A stretch of 64,000 bases of DNA from Allobosea sp. Root483D1 (GCF_001429505.1 NZ_LMJW01000006.1:101959-165958); one strand, 5' to 3'; counted from the stretch's first letter, positions 48,065 through 57,568 are shown. A program made the numbers and translations. The notes: generated by a model not told the origin, from the sequence alone.

Positions 48065-48763
48065 ATGCCCGCACGCATCCTGATCGTCGAGGACGAGGAG
48101 CCGCTCACCCTGCTGCTCCGCTATAATCTCGAGGCCGAGGGCTTCGAGGTCGACAGCGTGGCGCGCGGCGACGATGCCGAACTGCATCTGCGCGACCACA
48201 CGCCCGATCTCGTCCTGCTCGACTGGATGCTGCCGGGCCTGTCCGGCATCGAGCTTTGCCGGCGCCTGCGCACCAGGCGCGACACCGAGCGCGTGCCGAT
48301 CATCATGCTGACGGCTCGCGGCGAGGAGACCGAGCGCGTGCGCGGCCTCGCCACGGGGGCCGACGACTATGTCGTCAAGCCGTTCTCGCTGCCCGAGCTG
48401 ATCGCCCGCATCCAGGCGCTGCTGCGCCGCGCCAAGCCCGGCCATGTCGCCGGCCTGCTCGCCGCCGGCGATCTCGAGCTCGACCGCACGACGCGGCGCG
48501 TCCGCCGGGCGGGTGCCGAGCTGCATCTCGGCCCGACCGAGTTCCGCCTGCTCGAATTCCTGATGCAGGCGCCGGGCCGGGTCTATTCGCGGGCCCAGCT
48601 GCTCGATGCCGTCTGGGGCCGCGACGTCTACATCGACGAGCGCACCGTCGACGTCCATGTCGGGCGCTTGCGCAAGGCGATCACCCCGACCAATTCCAAG
48701 GACCCGCTGCGCACCGTGCGCGGCGCTGGCTACGCCTTCGACGAGACCTTCGCGCGCAGCTGA
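48065..48763 (+). CDS. phoB: PhoB response regulator of the phosphate regulon
   Basis: A 232-residue OmpR-family regulator. The receiver domain has the phosphoacceptor D53 in LLDWMLPG, with acidic EDEE near residue 10 and lysine in VVKPFS. The C-terminal winged helix starts near LHLGPTEFRLLEFLM and ends in RTVRGAGYAF. It would bind the Pho box before pstS. It closes the phoR-pstSCAB-phoU-phoB cluster. Confidence 0.96.
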   Translation: MPARILIVEDEEPLTLLLRYNLEAEGFEVDSVARGDDAELHLRDHTPDLVLLDWMLPGLSGIELCRRLRTRRDTERVPIIMLTARGEETERVRGLATGADDYVVKPFSLPELIARIQALLRRAKPGHVAGLLAAGDLELDRTTRRVRRAGAELHLGPTEFRLLEFLMQAPGRVYSRAQLLDAVWGRDVYIDERTVDVHVGRLRKAITPTNSKDPLRTVRGAGYAFDETFARS

Positions 48764-48777
48764 CGGTCCTCGTCAGC
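48759..48777. terminator. Stem-loop spanning the convergent phoB and ynfA ends
   Basis: GCTGACG pairs with CGTCAGC around GTCCT. The stem contains the stop codons of both convergent genes. It has no T-run, so it may be a weak bidirectional terminator. Confidence 0.4.
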
Positions 48778-49093
48778 GCGGCACGGCGATGATGACTGCC
48801 GCACCGGCGAGGCAGAGCGCGGCGCCGGCAAGATCGTATCGGTCGGGCGCGACCTTTTCGATCAGCGCCATCCAGGCCAGTGATGCCACGATGTAGATGC
48901 CGCCATAGGCGGCATATGCGCGGCCGGCCGCGGGATTGTCGACCAGGGTCAGCAACCAGGCGAAGGCCGCGAGCGAAACGAGGCCCGGCAGCAGCCACCA
49001 GGCGGATTTACCGAGCTTCAGCCAGGCCCAGAAGGCAAAGCAGCCGGCGATCTCCGCCAAGGCCGCGCCTGCATAGATCGCAATCGCCGTCAT
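48773..49093 (-). CDS. ynfA: YnfA/UPF0060 family membrane protein
   Basis: A 106-residue protein with four hydrophobic helices. The family pattern is clear in [25 protein letters not shown] and [20 protein letters not shown]0060 proteins resemble small multidrug transporters, but their function is not settled. The ATG is at 49093, and the gene ends ten bases from the phoB stop on the opposite strand. Confidence 0.92.
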   Translation of the reverse strand: MTAIAIYAGAALAEIAGCFAFWAWLKLGKSAWWLLPGLVSLAAFAWLLTLVDNPAAGRAYAAYGGIYIVASLAWMALIEKVAPDRYDLAGAALCLAGAAVIIAVPR

Positions 49094-49106
49094 GCTTCCC
49101 GCTCGA

Positions 49107-49547
49107 CTACGCGCCTGGCTCGAAGACCGCGGCCAGCTGCGCGAAGACCGGGCGATAGGCCTCGGACACCAGGGGCGTCAACGATCGGGCCTCGCTGAGC
49201 GCGAACCAGCGGATCTCGCTGTGCTCGTCATTGGCGATCCTGGGCTCGCCGCCGGTCCATGCGCTGACCGTGAACAGATGCCAGAGCGCGGGGGTGACGC
49301 CATCCGTCTCGGTCGTCTCGATGGTCTCGAAACGGCGGAAAGCCGTCGGAGTTATGCCGAGTTCTTCCTGAAGCTCGCGGACGAGAGCCGCCTCGGCGGT
49401 CTCGCCTGTCTCGACATGACCGCCGATCGTGTCCCAGCGCGACGGGCGGTTCCGGCGATGCGGGGCCCGCAAGCCCAACAGGAGTCGCTGCTCCCTTATT
49501 GGCAGCGCGCAGGCATACTCGATCGGGCCAAGTCCGGACGTGGTCAT
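49107..49547 (-). CDS. Nudix hydrolase
   Basis: A 146-residue protein with a perfect Nudix box, [23 protein letters not shown], which binds the metal for pyrophosphate bond hydrolysis. The substrate is not evident. Start choice: the ATG at 49547 has CGAGG at good spacing, while an ATG at 49562 adds five residues but lies only about 18 bases from the gcrA terminator. Much longer upstream frames run through gcrA and are rejected. Confidence 0.85.
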   Translation of the reverse strand: MTTSGLGPIEYACALPIREQRLLLGLRAPHRRNRPSRWDTIGGHVETGETAEAALVRELQEELGITPTAFRRFETIETTETDGVTPALWHLFTVSAWTGGEPRIANDEHSEIRWFALSEARSLTPLVSEAYRPVFAQLAAVFEPGA

Positions 49548-49579
49548 GTATGCCTCGTGCATTGAGCCCGTCGGGCTAC

Positions 49580-49606
49580 AAAAAAAGCCGGCCCAAAGGC
49601 CGGCTT
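49580..49606 (-). terminator. Intrinsic terminator of gcrA
   Basis: On the minus strand GCCGGCC and GGCCGGC, extended by A-T pairs, form a stem with a 4-base loop followed by seven T residues. It lies 28 bases after the gcrA stop and directly before the Nudix gene. Confidence 0.88.
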
Positions 49607-49633
49607 CTGTAAGCATTTCACGAGCGCCTGTCG

Positions 49634-50182
49634 TCAGGCGCGGATGACCTTGCGGTCGCGGCGGCGGTCGGCGGCCGGCTGGTAGGCGATGCGGGCGTGA
49701 TAGGCGCAATAGGGCATTCCGGTCGCCGAACGGCCACCGCAGAAGCGGAACTCCGGGGTGGTCGGATCGCCCATCGGCCAGCGGCACATATATTCGCGCA
49801 GATCCATGATCGTGACCCGCTCGGAGAACGGTACGACCACATCTTCCGCCGGTGCCGGCGCGCGTTCGACCTGCGCCACGGCTTCGATTTCGGGCGAAAA
49901 CTGCGGGGCGAGCGCGGTGTTGCCGCGGGTCAGCCCGACGCCGCCGTTCTGATGGCCGGCCGGATGGCTCGGCGGACGGGCAACCGGCTTGCGCGGACGC
50001 GGCGCGGCCGAGCCCGGGCTCTTGGCCCGGCCGGACAGGCCGAGGCGGTGAACCTTACCGATGACGGCATTGCGCGTGACGCTGCCGAGCTCGGCTGCGA
50101 TCTGGCTCGCGCTCAGCCCGTCATTCCAGAGCTTCTTCAGTAGTTCGACGCGTTCGTCGGTCCAGGCTCCGGCTTCGCTCAT
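49634..50182 (-). CDS. gcrA: GcrA cell-cycle transcriptional regulator
   Basis: A 182-residue regulator that, in Caulobacter, works with sigma-70 RNA polymerase at promoters carrying CcrM-methylated GANTC sites. The N-terminal helix-turn-helix WTDERVELLKKLWNDGLSASQIAAELG and NAVIGKVHRLGLSGR are diagnostic. A proline/alanine-rich linker follows, then the cysteine-rich sigma-interacting end with CRWP, FRFCGGR and YCAYHARIAYQP. The ATG at 50182 is chosen over a GTG three codons upstream. A dense GANTC cluster lies upstream. Confidence 0.95.
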   Translation of the reverse strand: MSEAGAWTDERVELLKKLWNDGLSASQIAAELGSVTRNAVIGKVHRLGLSGRAKSPGSAAPRPRKPVARPPSHPAGHQNGGVGLTRGNTALAPQFSPEIEAVAQVERAPAPAEDVVVPFSERVTIMDLREYMCRWPMGDPTTPEFRFCGGRSATGMPYCAYHARIAYQPAADRRRDRKVIRA

Positions 50183-50726
50183 GGATGGCACCTGTCTTCG
50201 TCATGCTTCGCCAGCGGGCCGGCGAGGCATAGGGAGAGATCATGGCGGAATCCGATACCGGCAGCTGCCGTCGCTAAACGGAAGCCGTTACGCCCGGAAC
50301 TGACGATACTGGAGACGCCGCACGAGATGTCGTATCTGACGAAAAAGACCATACAAGATAGCCTGACTCGGCCACAAGAGTCGCCGAATCAGAAATCGGC
50401 TTTTCCCCAGCCAATCGAGTCAAGCTCTGATGCGGTGAGTCTATTCGGCAACGCTGCCGCGAGGTCAGCTGCAATTGACAGGTCGGGGTCGGTTTTGCAT
50501 AGTCGCCCGACGCAGCCGCCCTCGAGGGCGGCGCTTATGTTTTTGAGCGATCAGGATTTTCCTTCGATGCGGCTTGACGCGCGACGAGACGGCGGGAACG
50601 GCCAGCGACGATAATGTCGCCGGCGGGTCGCATCGTGCCGGCATCATGCCGCCTTGCGTCCCACCCTGCCGTTCCCGGCCTGAAATTCCGCGCTACCTTC
50701 CTGTCTCGCCGCAAGGATTTCGCTCC
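50183..50726. other. Long divergent intergenic region between gcrA and argD
   Basis: The 544 bases contain no convincing gene. They include one GAATC at 50248 and five further GANTC sites at 50365-50441. The middle part is visibly less GC-rich than its surroundings. It should hold the promoters of both gcrA and the arg operon. Confidence 0.6.
50365..50441. promoter_or_regulatory. Cluster of five GANTC (CcrM) sites
   Basis: GACTC at 50365, GAGTC at 50378, GAATC at 50386, GAGTC at 50417 and GAGTC at 50437 fall within 77 bases. At this GC content about one site per 300 bases would be expected by chance. GANTC is the CcrM methylation target read by GcrA in alphaproteobacteria, and the gcrA gene is adjacent. 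Confidence 0.65.
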
Positions 50727-51947
50727 ATGAGCACTGCTTCCGTTTCTGCCGCGTCCTCTGTTCTCCTGCCGACCTATGCTCGCGCCCCGATCGCGCTCGA
50801 GCGTGGCGAAGGCGCCTGGGCGATCACTGCCGACGGCACCCGTTATCTCGATTTCGGCGCCGGCATCGCCGTCAATTCGCTCGGCCATGCGCATCCGCAT
50901 CTGGTCGAGGCGCTGACTGCCCAAGCCCAGCGGATCTGGCACACCTCCAATCTCTACACGATGCCCGAGGGCGAGAAGCTCGCCCGCCGGCTCTGCGAGG
51001 CGACCTTCGCCGAGCGCGTCTTCTTCACCAATTCGGGCGCCGAGGCGAATGAGTGCGCGATCAAGATGGCGCGCAAGTACCACGCCGCGAAGGGTCATCC
51101 CGAGCGCTACCGGATCGTCACCTTCGAGGGCGCCTTCCATGGTCGCACGCTCGCAACCATCGCCGCCGGCGGCCAGCAGAAATATATCGACGGCTTCGGC
51201 CCGAAGGTCGACGGCTTCGACCAGGTGCCCTTCGATGACGAGACCGCGCTGAAGGCCGCGATCGGGCCCGAGACCGCTGCCCTGATGATCGAGCCGATCC
51301 AGGGCGAGGGCGGTTTGCGCTCGGTGCCGGTGCGTGTCCTCAAGCAGCTGCGCGAGCTTTGCGACGAGCATGGGCTGATGCTGATCTTCGACGAGATCCA
51401 GACGGGTGTCGGCCGCACCGGCAAGTTCTTCGCCTATGAGCATTACGGTGTCGCCCCTGACATCATGTCGATCGCCAAGGGCATCGGCGGCGGCTTCCCG
51501 ATGGGCGCCTGCCTCGCGACTGAAGCGGCGGCCTCCGGCATGACGCTCGGCACGCACGGCACCACCTTCGGCGGCAACCCGCTCGCCATGGCGGTCGGCA
51601 ATGCCGTGCTCGACATCATCCTGGCGCCGGGCTTCCTCGATCAGGTCCAGAAGACGGCGCTGCGCCTGCGCCAGTCGCTGGCCCAGCTCAAGGATCACCA
51701 CCCGGACGTGATCGAGGAGATCCGCGGCGAGGGGCTCATGCTCGGCCTCAAGCTCAAGACCCTGAACACCGATTTCGTCGCCCAGGCCCGCGCGGCCGGC
51801 CTGCTCGTCGTCGCCGCCGGCGACGATGTCGTGCGCCTGCTGCCGCCGCTGATCATCGGCGAGAGCGAGGTCGCTGAAGCGGTGGCGCGGCTCGACAAGG
51901 CGGCGGGCGCGGTCGGGGCGGAGCTCGCCCGGCCGGCGGCGGAGTGA
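50727..51947 (+). CDS. argD: Acetylornithine aminotransferase
   Basis: A PLP-dependent class III aminotransferase converting N-acetylglutamate semialdehyde to N-acetylornithine. The 406 residues carry LFDEIQTG-like [14 protein letters not shown], and the PLP lysine is in [32 protein letters not shown] and [11 protein letters not shown] are also typical. The ATG at 50727 follows AAGGA. It is the first gene of argD-argF-hslO. Confidence 0.95.
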   Translation: MSTASVSAASSVLLPTYARAPIALERGEGAWAITADGTRYLDFGAGIAVNSLGHAHPHLVEALTAQAQRIWHTSNLYTMPEGEKLARRLCEATFAERVFFTNSGAEANECAIKMARKYHAAKGHPERYRIVTFEGAFHGRTLATIAAGGQQKYIDGFGPKVDGFDQVPFDDETALKAAIGPETAALMIEPIQGEGGLRSVPVRVLKQLRELCDEHGLMLIFDEIQTGVGRTGKFFAYEHYGVAPDIMSIAKGIGGGFPMGACLATEAAASGMTLGTHGTTFGGNPLAMAVGNAVLDIILAPGFLDQVQKTALRLRQSLAQLKDHHPDVIEEIRGEGLMLGLKLKTLNTDFVAQARAAGLLVVAAGDDVVRLLPPLIIGESEVAEAVARLDKAAGAVGAELARPAAE

Positions 51948-51949
51948 GC

Positions 51950-52879
51950 ATGATGTCTGCGACGCGTCACTTTCTCGATCTCTCGGATTTCTCAGCCGGG
52001 GAACTTCGCGCCATCCTCAAGGCCGGCGAGGACATCAAGGCCCGTCGGCGCACGCCCGCGGCTGCCGGTGACCGTCTGCTCGAGGGCAAGGTCATCGCCA
52101 TGATCTTCGAGCAGCCCTCGCTCCGGACCCGCGTCTCTTTCGACGTCGGCATCCGCGAGCTCGGCGGCTCGCCGATGATGGTGACCGGCCAGGAGATCGA
52201 GCTTGGCGAGCGCGAGACCATCGCCGACACCGCCCGCGTGCTCTCGCGCTATGTCGACGCGATCATGATCCGCATGCTCGACCACGACGCCGTGGTCGAG
52301 ATGGCGAAATACGCCACCGTGCCGGTGATCAACGGCCTGACCAAGCGCCAGCATCCCTGCCAGGTCATGGCTGATGTCATGACCTTCGAGGAACGCAAGG
52401 GCTCGATCCAAGGCAAGCGCATCGCCTGGACCGGCGACACCAACAACGTCCTGACTTCCTGGGTCCATGCTGCCGGCCGGCTTGATTTCGAGCTCGCCAT
52501 CGCAACACCCGAGGAGCTGGCGCCGCCGCCGGCCTTGCTCGACTGGGCCCGCAAGCAGGGCGCGAAGCTGACCCTGACCTCGCGTCCGGAGGCTGCGGTC
52601 GAAGGCGCCGATTGCGTCATCACCGATTGCTGGGTCTCGATGGGCGACGACGAAGGCACCCGCCACAACCTGCTGCGGCCTTATCAGGTCGACGAGCGCC
52701 TGCTCGACCGTGCCGAAAAGGATGCGATCTTCATGCACTGCCTGCCAGCCTCGCGTGGCGAGGAAGTGACCGATCAGGTCATGGACGGTCCGCAATCGGC
52801 GGTGTTCGACGAGGCCGAGAACCGGCTGCATGCCCAGAAGGGCATCCTGGCCTGGTGCTTCGGCGGCGTGGCGGCCTGA
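51950..52879 (+). CDS. argF: Ornithine carbamoyltransferase
   Basis: Makes citrulline from ornithine and carbamoyl phosphate. It has 309 residues from the ATG at 51950; a GTG at 51944 and a second ATG at 51953 are also in frame, and GGAG at 51941-51944 fits either ATG. The carbamoyl-phosphate site reads SLRTR, where most members have STRTR. HPCQ and the catalytic [13 protein letters not shown] are present. Its stop overlaps the hslO start by one base. Confidence 0.95.
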   Translation: MMSATRHFLDLSDFSAGELRAILKAGEDIKARRRTPAAAGDRLLEGKVIAMIFEQPSLRTRVSFDVGIRELGGSPMMVTGQEIELGERETIADTARVLSRYVDAIMIRMLDHDAVVEMAKYATVPVINGLTKRQHPCQVMADVMTFEERKGSIQGKRIAWTGDTNNVLTSWVHAAGRLDFELAIATPEELAPPPALLDWARKQGAKLTLTSRPEAAVEGADCVITDCWVSMGDDEGTRHNLLRPYQVDERLLDRAEKDAIFMHCLPASRGEEVTDQVMDGPQSAVFDEAENRLHAQKGILAWCFGGVAA

Positions 52880-53877
52880 TGGCCGACGCCTCGCCAGCGG
52901 GCGCACCCGACGATCGGGTGCTGCCCTTCGCCGTGCCGAAGCTCGATGTGCGCGGCCGGGTCGTCAGGCTCGGCCCCTCGCTCGACCAGATCCTCGAGCG
53001 GCACCACTACCCCGAGCCTGTCGCGCGCGTCCTTGCCGAGGCCGCGGCGCTCGCCGTCATGCTCGGCACCACGCTGAAGGGCGAGGGCCGCTTCCAGCTC
53101 CAGACCAAGAGCGACGGGCCGGTCTCGATGCTGGTCGTCGACTTCAACGCGCCCGACTGCTACCGCGCCATGGCGCGCTACGACGAGGGCCGGCTAGCGG
53201 CTGCGATCGACGCGAACTCGGTCTCGACCGGCGAACTGCTCGGCAAGGGTCATCTCGCCATGACCGTCGACCAGGGCTCGGAGGCGACGCGCTATCAGGG
53301 CATCGTCGCGCTCGACGGCCAGGGGCTCGAGCAGGCGGGCCATCAGTATTTCCGCCAGTCCGAGCAGATCCCGAGCCGTATCCGCCTCGGCGTCGGCTCG
53401 GTCCTGACTGGCGCGGGCCTCTCCTGGCGCGCCGGCGGGCTGATCGTCCAGTTCATGCCGCATTCGCCCGAGCGCATGCGCGCCGCCGATCTCTATCCCG
53501 GCGATGCGCCCGAGGGCCACGAGATCCTCGCTGCCGGCGACGATGACGGGGTGAGCGACGACGCCTGGACGGAGGCACGTTCCCTCGTCGAGACGATCGA
53601 GCATCACGAGCTGCTCGATCCGCTGCTGGAGAGCGAGCAATTGCTCTACCGGCTCTTCCACGAGCGCGGCGCCCATGTCTTCGAATCCATCGCGGTGCAC
53701 GAGGACTGCCGCTGCTCGCGCGAGCGCGTGCTCGGCATGCTCAAGGGCTTCTCGGCCGACGACCGCAAGGCGATGATCGCCGATGACGGTACGCTCGGTG
53801 TCACCTGCGAGTTCTGCTCGCGCCGCTACAATTTCGACCCGGCCGAGGTCGAGGCGGAGATCTCGGCGGGAGAGTAA
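52879..53877 (+). CDS. hslO: Hsp33 redox-regulated molecular chaperone
   Basis: A 332-residue holdase activated by oxidation. The C-terminal zinc/redox switch has C277-R-C279 and C310-E-F-C313. The N-terminal domain includes GRFQLQTKSDGPVSMLVVDF and GKGHLAMTVDQG. Its ATG shares one base with the argF stop (TGATG), so it is coupled to arginine biosynthesis genes, an arrangement familiar in rhizobia. Confidence 0.95.
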   Translation: MADASPAGAPDDRVLPFAVPKLDVRGRVVRLGPSLDQILERHHYPEPVARVLAEAAALAVMLGTTLKGEGRFQLQTKSDGPVSMLVVDFNAPDCYRAMARYDEGRLAAAIDANSVSTGELLGKGHLAMTVDQGSEATRYQGIVALDGQGLEQAGHQYFRQSEQIPSRIRLGVGSVLTGAGLSWRAGGLIVQFMPHSPERMRAADLYPGDAPEGHEILAAGDDDGVSDDAWTEARSLVETIEHHELLDPLLESEQLLYRLFHERGAHVFESIAVHEDCRCSRERVLGMLKGFSADDRKAMIADDGTLGVTCEFCSRRYNFDPAEVEAEISAGE

Positions 53878-53886
53878 ACGCGGTAC

Positions 53887-53985
53887 GTCATGCTCGGGCT
53901 TGGCCCGAGCATCTCAGGCCGGAGAAGGCGGAGGTCGGCGCCCTTTTGTCAGGAGAGTCTCGGGTCAAGCCCGATAATGACGGCG
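53887..53985. repeat. Palindromic intergenic repeat, copy 3
   Basis: It begins GTCATGCTCGG and ends AATGACGGC. The left stem (ATGCTCGGG with CCCGAGCAT) and right stem (TCGGG with CCCGA around TCAAG) match the design of the copies at 21918 and 29121. It sits between the convergent hslO and argE genes and may act in transcript termination. Confidence 0.75.
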
Positions 53986-53989
53986 TTGT

Positions 53990-55165
53990 TTACGCCCGGC
54001 ACTCCGCCATCAACCGGCGCATGAAGGCCTCGCCGGCGGCGAACTGCTCCAGCGTGATGTACTCGTCCGGCTGATGTGCCTGGTCGATCGAGCCGGGGCC
54101 GCAGACGATCGTCGGCAGTCCCGCGCGCTGGAAATGGCCGGCCTCGGTGGCGTAGGCGACGGCGATCGTGCGGTTGCGGCCGGCGAGCCGCATCACCAGC
54201 GTCTCGGCCTCCGAGCCGGGATCGGGCGCCAGGCCCGGCACGTCAGAACTCATCACCGTCTCGATCGACGCCGACGGCGCGGTCCTGCGCATGTGTGCCA
54301 GCACCTCCTGCGACAGCGCGGCGAAGCGCGACGGCACGTCCTGCGGGTCCGAGCCCGGCAGCGTGCGCACCTCCCAGGCGAGATCGGCGCGATCGGCCAG
54401 GATGTTGCGGGCAATGCCGCCATGGAACTTGCCGATATGGATGGTGTCGTAGGGCGGGTCGAAGCGGCCGCTCTCGTCGATGCGGCCCTCGCACTCGTCG
54501 GCCATCGCGACGAGGCCGGCGGCGAGCCGCGTCCCGCCATGGACCGCGCTGGCGCCGAGATGCGGCTTGGAGGAATGCGCGGCAAAGCCGGTGATCGTGG
54601 TGAAGAAGGTGCGGATGCCCTTATGCGCGTCGGCGAGTTCGAGCGAGGTCGGCTCGCCGACGATGACGGCGCGGGGCTTGGGCAGGCTCTTGCCCATCGC
54701 GGCGATGCCGTCGATCACGCCGAGGCAGGTCACCTCCTCGTCATAGGAGAAGAACAGGTGGATCGGGGTCTTGAGGTTGGCCGCGAGGAAATCCGGCACC
54801 AGCGCCAGCGCCAGCGCGACGAAGCCCTTCATATCGACCGAGCCGCGGCCATAGGCCTTGCCGTCCTCGACATGCAGGCTGAACGGATCACGCGACCAGG
54901 CCTGGCCCTCGACCGGCACGACGTCGGTATGGCCGGAGAGCACGATGCCGCCCTTGTCCTGCGGTCCGATCGTGGCGAACAGCGCCGCCTTGTCCCCGGT
55001 CGCATTCGGAAAACGCACAGAGGGCACGCCCCAGCCCGTGAGGTAGCCCTCGACAAAGGCGATCAGGTCGAGATTGGATTTGTGGCTCACCGTGTCGAAG
55101 GCGACGAGGCGGGCGAGCATGTCGAGCGGCTGGTAGCGCTGCCCGGTCGGGGTTGCGGTATTCAA
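53990..55165 (-). CDS. argE: Acetylornithine deacetylase
   Basis: A 391-residue M20 zinc hydrolase releasing ornithine from N-acetylornithine. Metal-site motifs are SGHTDVVPVEGQ, GRGSVDMKGF and the acidic pair in FFSYDEEVTCLG; the C-terminal histidine is in ATEAGHFQ. Start is a TTG at 55165 overlapping the apaG stop (TTGA). No strong ATG lies near the N-terminus, so the coupled TTG is preferred. A relative acting on another acylated amino acid is possible. Confidence 0.9.
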   Translation of the reverse strand: MNTATPTGQRYQPLDMLARLVAFDTVSHKSNLDLIAFVEGYLTGWGVPSVRFPNATGDKAALFATIGPQDKGGIVLSGHTDVVPVEGQAWSRDPFSLHVEDGKAYGRGSVDMKGFVALALALVPDFLAANLKTPIHLFFSYDEEVTCLGVIDGIAAMGKSLPKPRAVIVGEPTSLELADAHKGIRTFFTTITGFAAHSSKPHLGASAVHGGTRLAAGLVAMADECEGRIDESGRFDPPYDTIHIGKFHGGIARNILADRADLAWEVRTLPGSDPQDVPSRFAALSQEVLAHMRRTAPSASIETVMSSDVPGLAPDPGSEAETLVMRLAGRNRTIAVAYATEAGHFQRAGLPTIVCGPGSIDQAHQPDEYITLEQFAAGEAFMRRLMAECRA

Positions 55166-55554
55166 TGCAGGACCTTCTTCACATAGGGCGAGTCGAGCGG
55201 GAAGAGCGGGACCGCGACATCGAAGATCACACCGTCCTCGCCGAGCATGGCGTAAAAGCCGCTCATGCTGCCGTCGGGGGTCATCAGCGGGCAGCCCGAG
55301 GTATAGCTGAAGCGCTCGCCGGGCTGCAGCACCGGCTGCTGGCCGATCACGCCCTCGCCGCGGACCTCGTGCACCTCGCCACGCCCGTCGGTGATGAACC
55401 AGTGGCGCGTCATCAGTTGCATGGTGCGGGGCGACAGGTTCTCGATCTCGATCGTGTAGGCCCAGAAATAGCGGCTCTGGTCGGGCGTGGACTCGCTGTC
55501 CATGAATTTGGGCGAGGCGGTGACGCGCACGCCATGCGTTTCAGCCTGGTACAT
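55162..55554 (-). CDS. apaG: ApaG family protein
   Basis: A 130-residue beta-sandwich protein with a fibronectin type III-like fold. The family motif GEGVIGQQPVLQPGERFSYTSGC is clear, and RYFWAYTIEIENLS is typical of the first strands. ApaG has been linked to cobalt resistance and magnesium efflux in enterobacteria, but its molecular role is uncertain. It is cotranscribed with argE. Confidence 0.93.
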   Translation of the reverse strand: MYQAETHGVRVTASPKFMDSESTPDQSRYFWAYTIEIENLSPRTMQLMTRHWFITDGRGEVHEVRGEGVIGQQPVLQPGERFSYTSGCPLMTPDGSMSGFYAMLGEDGVIFDVAVPLFPLDSPYVKKVLH

Positions 55555-55781
55555 GATCGCGGTTCCGTGCCGGCAGGGCGGAGAGGCCTTGTTATGACTT
55601 GGCGCGGCACAGCGTCAATGCCGCCCAGCAGTTGCACTTGCGCGCCCGTCCGGCAGCGAGCGGGCATGTGGACAACCCGCCGCCGGACTCGCCAGCCGCG
55701 TCCCGGCACGGCAAGAAGGGCGATCAATCTCGCGGCGGGCTTGGCTTTGCGCCGCACTTCACAAGGTGGTCTGATAGCGCC

Positions 55782-56945
55782 ATGGCGACATCGCCCGACA
55801 TGCCGGCCGAGATCGCGACCGCCCCGGCTTCGCTCGCCGGCCCATCCGGCGTGCTGCCGCGCCAGGACATCCGCAAGCTCGTCCATCGCGGCATGGTCCG
55901 CTCGACCTCAGGCGCCTTCGCCGAGAGCCAATACCAGCCGGCGAGCCTCGACCTTCGGCTCGGGCACAAGGCCTATCGCGTGCGCGCCAGCTTCCTGCCG
56001 GGACCGAACAAGAGCGTCGCGCAGATGCTCGCCGACCTGACCCAGGACGAGGTTTCGCTCGAGCACGGGGCGATCCTTGAGAGGAATTGCGTCTATGTCG
56101 TCGAGCTGATGGAATCGCTGCACGAGTTGCCGGCGACGATCTCTGCCTTCGCCAATCCGAAGAGCTCGACCGGCCGGCTCGATGTCTTCACCCGCCTGAT
56201 CGCCGATCGCAGCGAGGCCTTCGACAGTGTCGCCGGCGGCTATTCCGGCAAGCTCTACGCCGAGATCTCACCGTCGAGTTTTTCGATCAAGGTGCGTAAA
56301 GGTAGCCGCCTCAACCAATTGCGCTTCCGCCGCCGCGGCTCCGGCCAGGAGGAAGCGGAGGGGTTTCGCGTCTCCGACCGCGAACTTCGCGAGGTTCATC
56401 GCCGCACGCCGCTGGTCGATGGGCCGGCCGCGATCCGCAACGGCCTCTTGTTCAGCATCCATCTCGGCGACGCCGAGGGAGAGATCATCGGCTACCAGGC
56501 CCAGCGCTTCGCCGATGTCATCGATGTCGACCGTGTCGGCGCGTACGAGATCGACGATTTCTGGACGCCGATCCCGGCCAAGCGCAAACGGCTGATCCTC
56601 GACCCGCACCAGTTCTACATCCTCGCCTCCAAGGAGCGGCTGCATATCCCGCCGGCCTTCGCCGCCGAGATGGCGCCGATCGACCCGGCCATGGGCGAGT
56701 TCCGGGTACACTATGCCGGCTTCTTCGACCCGGGCTTCGGCGTCGGCACGGACGGGGTGCCCGGCAGCCGCGGCGTACTCGAGGTCCGGAGCCACGAAGT
56801 GCCCTTCCTGCTCGAGGACGGGCAGGTGGTCGGACGCCTCGCCTTCGAGCGCATGGCGGCCGAACCAGACGCCCTCTACGGCGCGATCGGCACCTCGAAC
56901 TATCAGGGCCAGGCGCTGAAGCTCTCCAAGCATTTCCGCAGCTAG
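55782..56945 (+). CDS. dcd: 2'-deoxycytidine 5'-triphosphate deaminase, tandem two-domain type
   Basis: A 387-residue protein of the dCTP deaminase/dUTPase fold, about twice the length of E. coli Dcd (193). The N-terminal half has QYQPASLDLRLG and FANPKSSTGRLDVFTRLI; the second half repeats the fold (LILDPHQFYILASKERLHIPP, then FDPGFGVGTDG). This long form is typical of alphaproteobacteria. It supplies dUTP for thymidylate synthesis. The ATG at 55782 is preferred over longer upstream frames. It is divergent from apaG. Confidence 0.9.
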   Translation: MATSPDMPAEIATAPASLAGPSGVLPRQDIRKLVHRGMVRSTSGAFAESQYQPASLDLRLGHKAYRVRASFLPGPNKSVAQMLADLTQDEVSLEHGAILERNCVYVVELMESLHELPATISAFANPKSSTGRLDVFTRLIADRSEAFDSVAGGYSGKLYAEISPSSFSIKVRKGSRLNQLRFRRRGSGQEEAEGFRVSDRELREVHRRTPLVDGPAAIRNGLLFSIHLGDAEGEIIGYQAQRFADVIDVDRVGAYEIDDFWTPIPAKRKRLILDPHQFYILASKERLHIPPAFAAEMAPIDPAMGEFRVHYAGFFDPGFGVGTDGVPGSRGVLEVRSHEVPFLLEDGQVVGRLAFERMAAEPDALYGAIGTSNYQGQALKLSKHFRS

Positions 56946-57206
56946 ATCGCGAAACAGTGCCCTGTCCTGCTCGGCCGGTTCAACGCTTCGTTAGCCGCGA
57001 ATCCGCAGCCTGAGCAGCAAGATTGTCCCGAGCGCAACCTGCGGGGCGACAAAATGGCGATTCCGTGTCAGATGGCTGCAAGCGCCGATGGCGTTGCCGG
57101 CCGCTGGTCTGCGGCGTGTTCATGCTCGTGTCACCAACGGGAGGCAGTTGACCGCTTCCCGTTTCATGGCTTTCGTGGCCAAACGTCTACAGGGAAAGGA
57201 TTTCTC

Positions 57207-57512
57207 ATGCGCGCCCTCATCATCGCCGGCGTTCTCGCCGCCGGCCTCGCCGGCTGCCAGTCCGTCGAGCAATCGGCGGCCGAGTCCGACCAGGTCTGCA
57301 TCGATGCCGGCCATCGCCCCGGCACCCGCGCTTTCGAGCGCTGCCGCAGCGAGGTCTTCCAGAGCTTCCGTCGCTCCAACGCCCAGGCGAGCAACGCGGT
57401 CGCGGCCGGCGTCGTCGCCGGTGCCGTCGGCGGCGCGGTCATCGCCGCGTCCTCCCGGCGCAGCTACGGCTACTACGGCTACGGCGGCTGCGGCTATTAC
57501 GGCTGCTGGTAA
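57207..57512 (+). CDS. Small glycine/tyrosine-rich lipoprotein
   Basis: A 101-residue exported protein. A short signal ends in LAGC with the lipidated cysteine at position 17. Residues 66-80 are a glycine-alanine zipper-like membrane segment (VAAGVVAGAVGGAVIAAS), and the tail is rich in tyrosine and glycine (YGYYGYGGCGYYGCW) with two cysteines. GGAAAGGA precedes the ATG by 6 bases. The family has no known function. A strong terminator follows. Confidence 0.8.
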   Translation: MRALIIAGVLAAGLAGCQSVEQSAAESDQVCIDAGHRPGTRAFERCRSEVFQSFRRSNAQASNAVAAGVVAGAVGGAVIAASSRRSYGYYGYGGCGYYGCW

Positions 57513-57531
57513 GACGTCCCGCGTCTGACCA

Positions 57532-57568
57532 AGCCGCGCCGGGCGACAGGGGTCCGGCGCGGTTTTTT
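57532..57568 (+). terminator. Intrinsic terminator of the small lipoprotein gene
   Basis: CCGCGCCGG pairs with CCGGCGCGG around an 11-base loop and is followed by six T residues, about 20 bases after the stop codon. Confidence 0.9.
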
